This document shows positions 14,760 to 15,835 of a stretch of DNA of 15,835 nt, one piece after another; within the stretch, counting starts at the first letter, position 1, and every line of letters begins with the position of its first letter. The notes below the pieces were generated by a model. The model searched no databases and was not told the origin of the DNA. It saw nothing but the letters and a program-made list of their open reading frames with translations. Source of the stretch: Candidatus Planktophila limnetica (GTDB lineage Bacteria > Actinomycetota > Actinomycetes > Nanopelagicales > Nanopelagicaceae); assembly GCA_029979485.1 (NCBI GenBank), contig JAPOHK010000010.1, positions 1-15,835 of the forward strand. Reading direction: 5' to 3'. Made by a program: the position numbers and the translations under genes.

Positions 14760-14917
14760 TCATCCACTGCGTAAAAAGCTGCGTAAAACGCTGGCTTTGT
14801 AGCAGTAGGCCAAGTTGTATAGCGCTTATTAGACGCTGTATTGGCATGTGAATGGGCATGAGAAGTAGCGCTAACGCGTGAAGCGTTAACGTTTAGAGTG
14901 CTTACGATTGTTGACAT
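14735..14917 (-). CDS. 60-residue upstream leader ORF of whiB7
   Basis: This ORF begins at ATG 14917 with AAGGGAG ending six bases before it, the clearest Shine-Dalgarno in the region, and ends at TAA 16 bases before the terminator stem. The peptide starts MSTIVSTLNVNASRV, has a His-rich patch (SHAHSH), a repeated FYA (AFYAAFYAV) and ends EATWGTIA. It has no recognisable domain, and its value is probably as a translated sensor: a ribosome reaching the end covers the antiterminator arm. Upstream ORFs of this kind are known in front of whiB7 in mycobacteria and streptomycetes. A hairpin (TAACGC/GCGTTA, 14872-14888) lies within its early codons. The sequence of the peptide itself may be poorly conserved. 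Confidence 0.75.
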   Translation of the reverse strand: MSTIVSTLNVNASRVSATSHAHSHANTASNKRYTTWPTATKPAFYAAFYAVDEATWGTIA

Positions 14918-14942
14918 CGCGTGCTCCCTTTTCTCTCGTGCA

Positions 14943-14959
14943 CATCCATATTTTGGATG
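14943..14959 (-). other. Hairpin near the 5' end of the whiB7 leader
   Basis: CATCCA (14943-14948) and TGGATG (14954-14959) form a 6-bp stem around a five-base AT loop, just ahead of the Shine-Dalgarno of the leader ORF. It would be near the very 5' end of the transcript if the proposed promoter is right, and may protect the end or tune initiation. Confidence 0.4.
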
Positions 14960-14966
14960 AAGTAGA

Positions 14967-15007
14967 AGGGTAAAGCATGCCCCCGCATTGATGCAAATTA
15001 ATTAAAT
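14967..15007 (-). promoter_or_regulatory. Candidate whiB7 promoter with AT-rich WhiB7 site
   Basis: On the minus strand an all-A/T block (15007-14995) abuts and slightly overlaps TTGCAT (14996-14991, -35-like), and TACCCT (14972-14967) follows 18 bases later as a weak -10. An AT-rich block directly upstream of the -35 is the known signature of WhiB7-activated promoters, bound through the AT-hook. A weaker alternative is TTACCC with TATGGA 17 bases on. The block begins 19 bases after the uvrD2 stop, so read-through from uvrD2 could also enter the leader. Confidence 0.5.
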
Positions 15008-15026
15008 GCGCGCAGCGTGTGCAGGC

Positions 15027-15835
15027 TTATGAACTCGCGAGTAACCCAGATTCACGCAGGAATCGGCTCGGTTCACCGCGATAACTCATGCGTAAATCCT
15101 TCTTCGCACGCGTGATTCCAACGTAGAACAAACGGCGTTCTTCATCGATTGCGTTCTGATTCTCTGGGCCTGTATTTCCTGAATCAAATGGCAGTATCGA
15201 TTCGCTCACACCGATTAGAAATACGCGTTCCCACTCAAGTCCCTTAGCTGCGTGCAGCGTTGCCAAAGTAAGTACAGGCATCGTTGGTGGATTATTTTGT
15301 TGAACGCGATCTTCTACTTCACGCAAATATGCACGCAGAGTCTTTGGTGCAAATGAATCATCAGCATCTAATTCGCGCGCAAGATGGAGAAGAGCCGCGA
15401 TGCCATCAATGGCTGCGCCCGTCAAAAATGGTTGTGCCAATGTGCGCAACTCATCTAGCCAGTAAACGCCTTCGGTAGGAATAACAGATGCGGTCCGAAC
15501 ACCCTTTAGAAATTCGCGCACATCGGTGCGATCAAAGAATCGTTCGTTATTGCGCACTTGATATGGCAAGCCCGCTGCTGCAATAGCTTTTTCAATCGAA
15601 TTCAATTTATTGTTGGTGCGAGCCAGAATCGCTACTTCTTGGGCCGGTGCGCCTTCAGATAGAAGTGCGCCAATATCTTTAACAACGCCAGCAATTTCTG
15701 CGGACTCATCTGTATAAGCAGCCACAGTTGGTTTAGCACCATGATCATTTTGTGCAACGAGCTCTTGCCCCATTGCCGCACTTCTCAAAACAGTATTTGC
15801 CATTAACGTGATTTCAGGCGTTGATCGATATCCAC
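15027..15835 (-). CDS. uvrD2: UvrD/PcrA-family superfamily-1 DNA helicase (UvrD2), 5' part outside the window
   Basis: C-terminal part of a 3'-5' ATP-dependent DNA helicase. The frame is open to the window edge, beginning [16 protein letters not shown], the UvrD motif IV region. It continues with motif V ([19 protein letters not shown]) and motif VI ([17 protein letters not shown]). The name uvrD2 follows from the position beside whiB7, as in mycobacteria. After motif VI the protein ends within about 20 residues ([13 protein letters not shown]), so it lacks the tetracysteine and HRDC C-terminal domains I remember from mycobacterial UvrD2. The ATG at 15803 is internal and not a start. Confidence 0.9.
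   Translation of the reverse strand, partial: GYRSTPEITLMANTVLRSAAMGQELVAQNDHGAKPTVAAYTDESAEIAGVVKDIGALLSEGAPAQEVAILARTNNKLNSIEKAIAAAGLPYQVRNNERFFDRTDVREFLKGVRTASVIPTEGVYWLDELRTLAQPFLTGAAIDGIAALLHLARELDADDSFAPKTLRAYLREVEDRVQQNNPPTMPVLTLATLHAAKGLEWERVFLIGVSESILPFDSGNTGPENQNAIDEERRLFYVGITRAKKDLRMSYRGEPSRFLRESGLLASS

Noticed and set aside
15801..15803. ATG as the uvrD2 start
   Set aside because: The codons before it encode the YRSTPEI helicase motif in the same frame, so the ATG is internal.

Overview
The window looks like a piece of a streamlined actinobacterial chromosome, most likely a small free-living freshwater type such as the Nanopelagicales (acI: Planktophila/Nanopelagicus group). The gene families and their order are actinobacterial: RF2-ftsE-ftsX-smpB-ssrA, a UPF0182 membrane protein beside a Lon-like secreted protease and a DUF2342 protein, and an ABC1 kinase beside whiB7 and uvrD2. 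The base composition is clearly not high-GC, intergenic gaps are mostly short, and several proteins are shorter than their mycobacterial counterparts. The genus is an inference, because no database search was possible.

Layout. Positions 2-3741 (+) carry the 3' part of prfB, then ftsE and ftsX (cell-division ABC transporter), smpB and the tmRNA gene ssrA: translation termination, ribosome rescue and division. Positions 3749-8726 (-) carry, in transcription order, a small membrane protein, a Lon-like secreted serine protease lacking the usual PDZ domain, a large UPF0182 membrane protein, initiator tRNA-fMet, a GNAT acetyltransferase and a three-helix small membrane protein. Positions 8914-14167 (+) carry a DUF2342 protein, a YgjP-type metallopeptidase, a 52-residue zinc-ribbon protein, an E1/TOMM-cyclodehydratase-like protein and an ABC1 (AarF/UbiB-like) kinase. 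Positions 14273-15835 (-) carry whiB7 and the 3' part of uvrD2, separated by a 415-bp regulatory leader.

The most interesting region is the whiB7 leader. It holds a 60-codon upstream ORF with a strong Shine-Dalgarno, a strong intrinsic terminator between that ORF and whiB7, a segment at the 3' end of the ORF that can pair with the 5' arm of the terminator (a mutually exclusive antiterminator), and an AT-only block abutting a -35-like box. Together they form a readable translation-sensing attenuator for an antibiotic-stress regulator. prfB, smpB, ssrA and this switch all concern the fate of the ribosome, although they lie in separate transcription units.

Other points of note are a 71-nt two-helix hairpin after the DUF2342 gene, a folded leader before the zinc-ribbon gene, a consensus promoter followed by helically phased T-tracts and an 11-codon ORF coupled to the YgjP gene, and perfect short tandem duplications in four intergenic or start regions. 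I saw no insertion sequence, CRISPR array, rRNA or phage gene.
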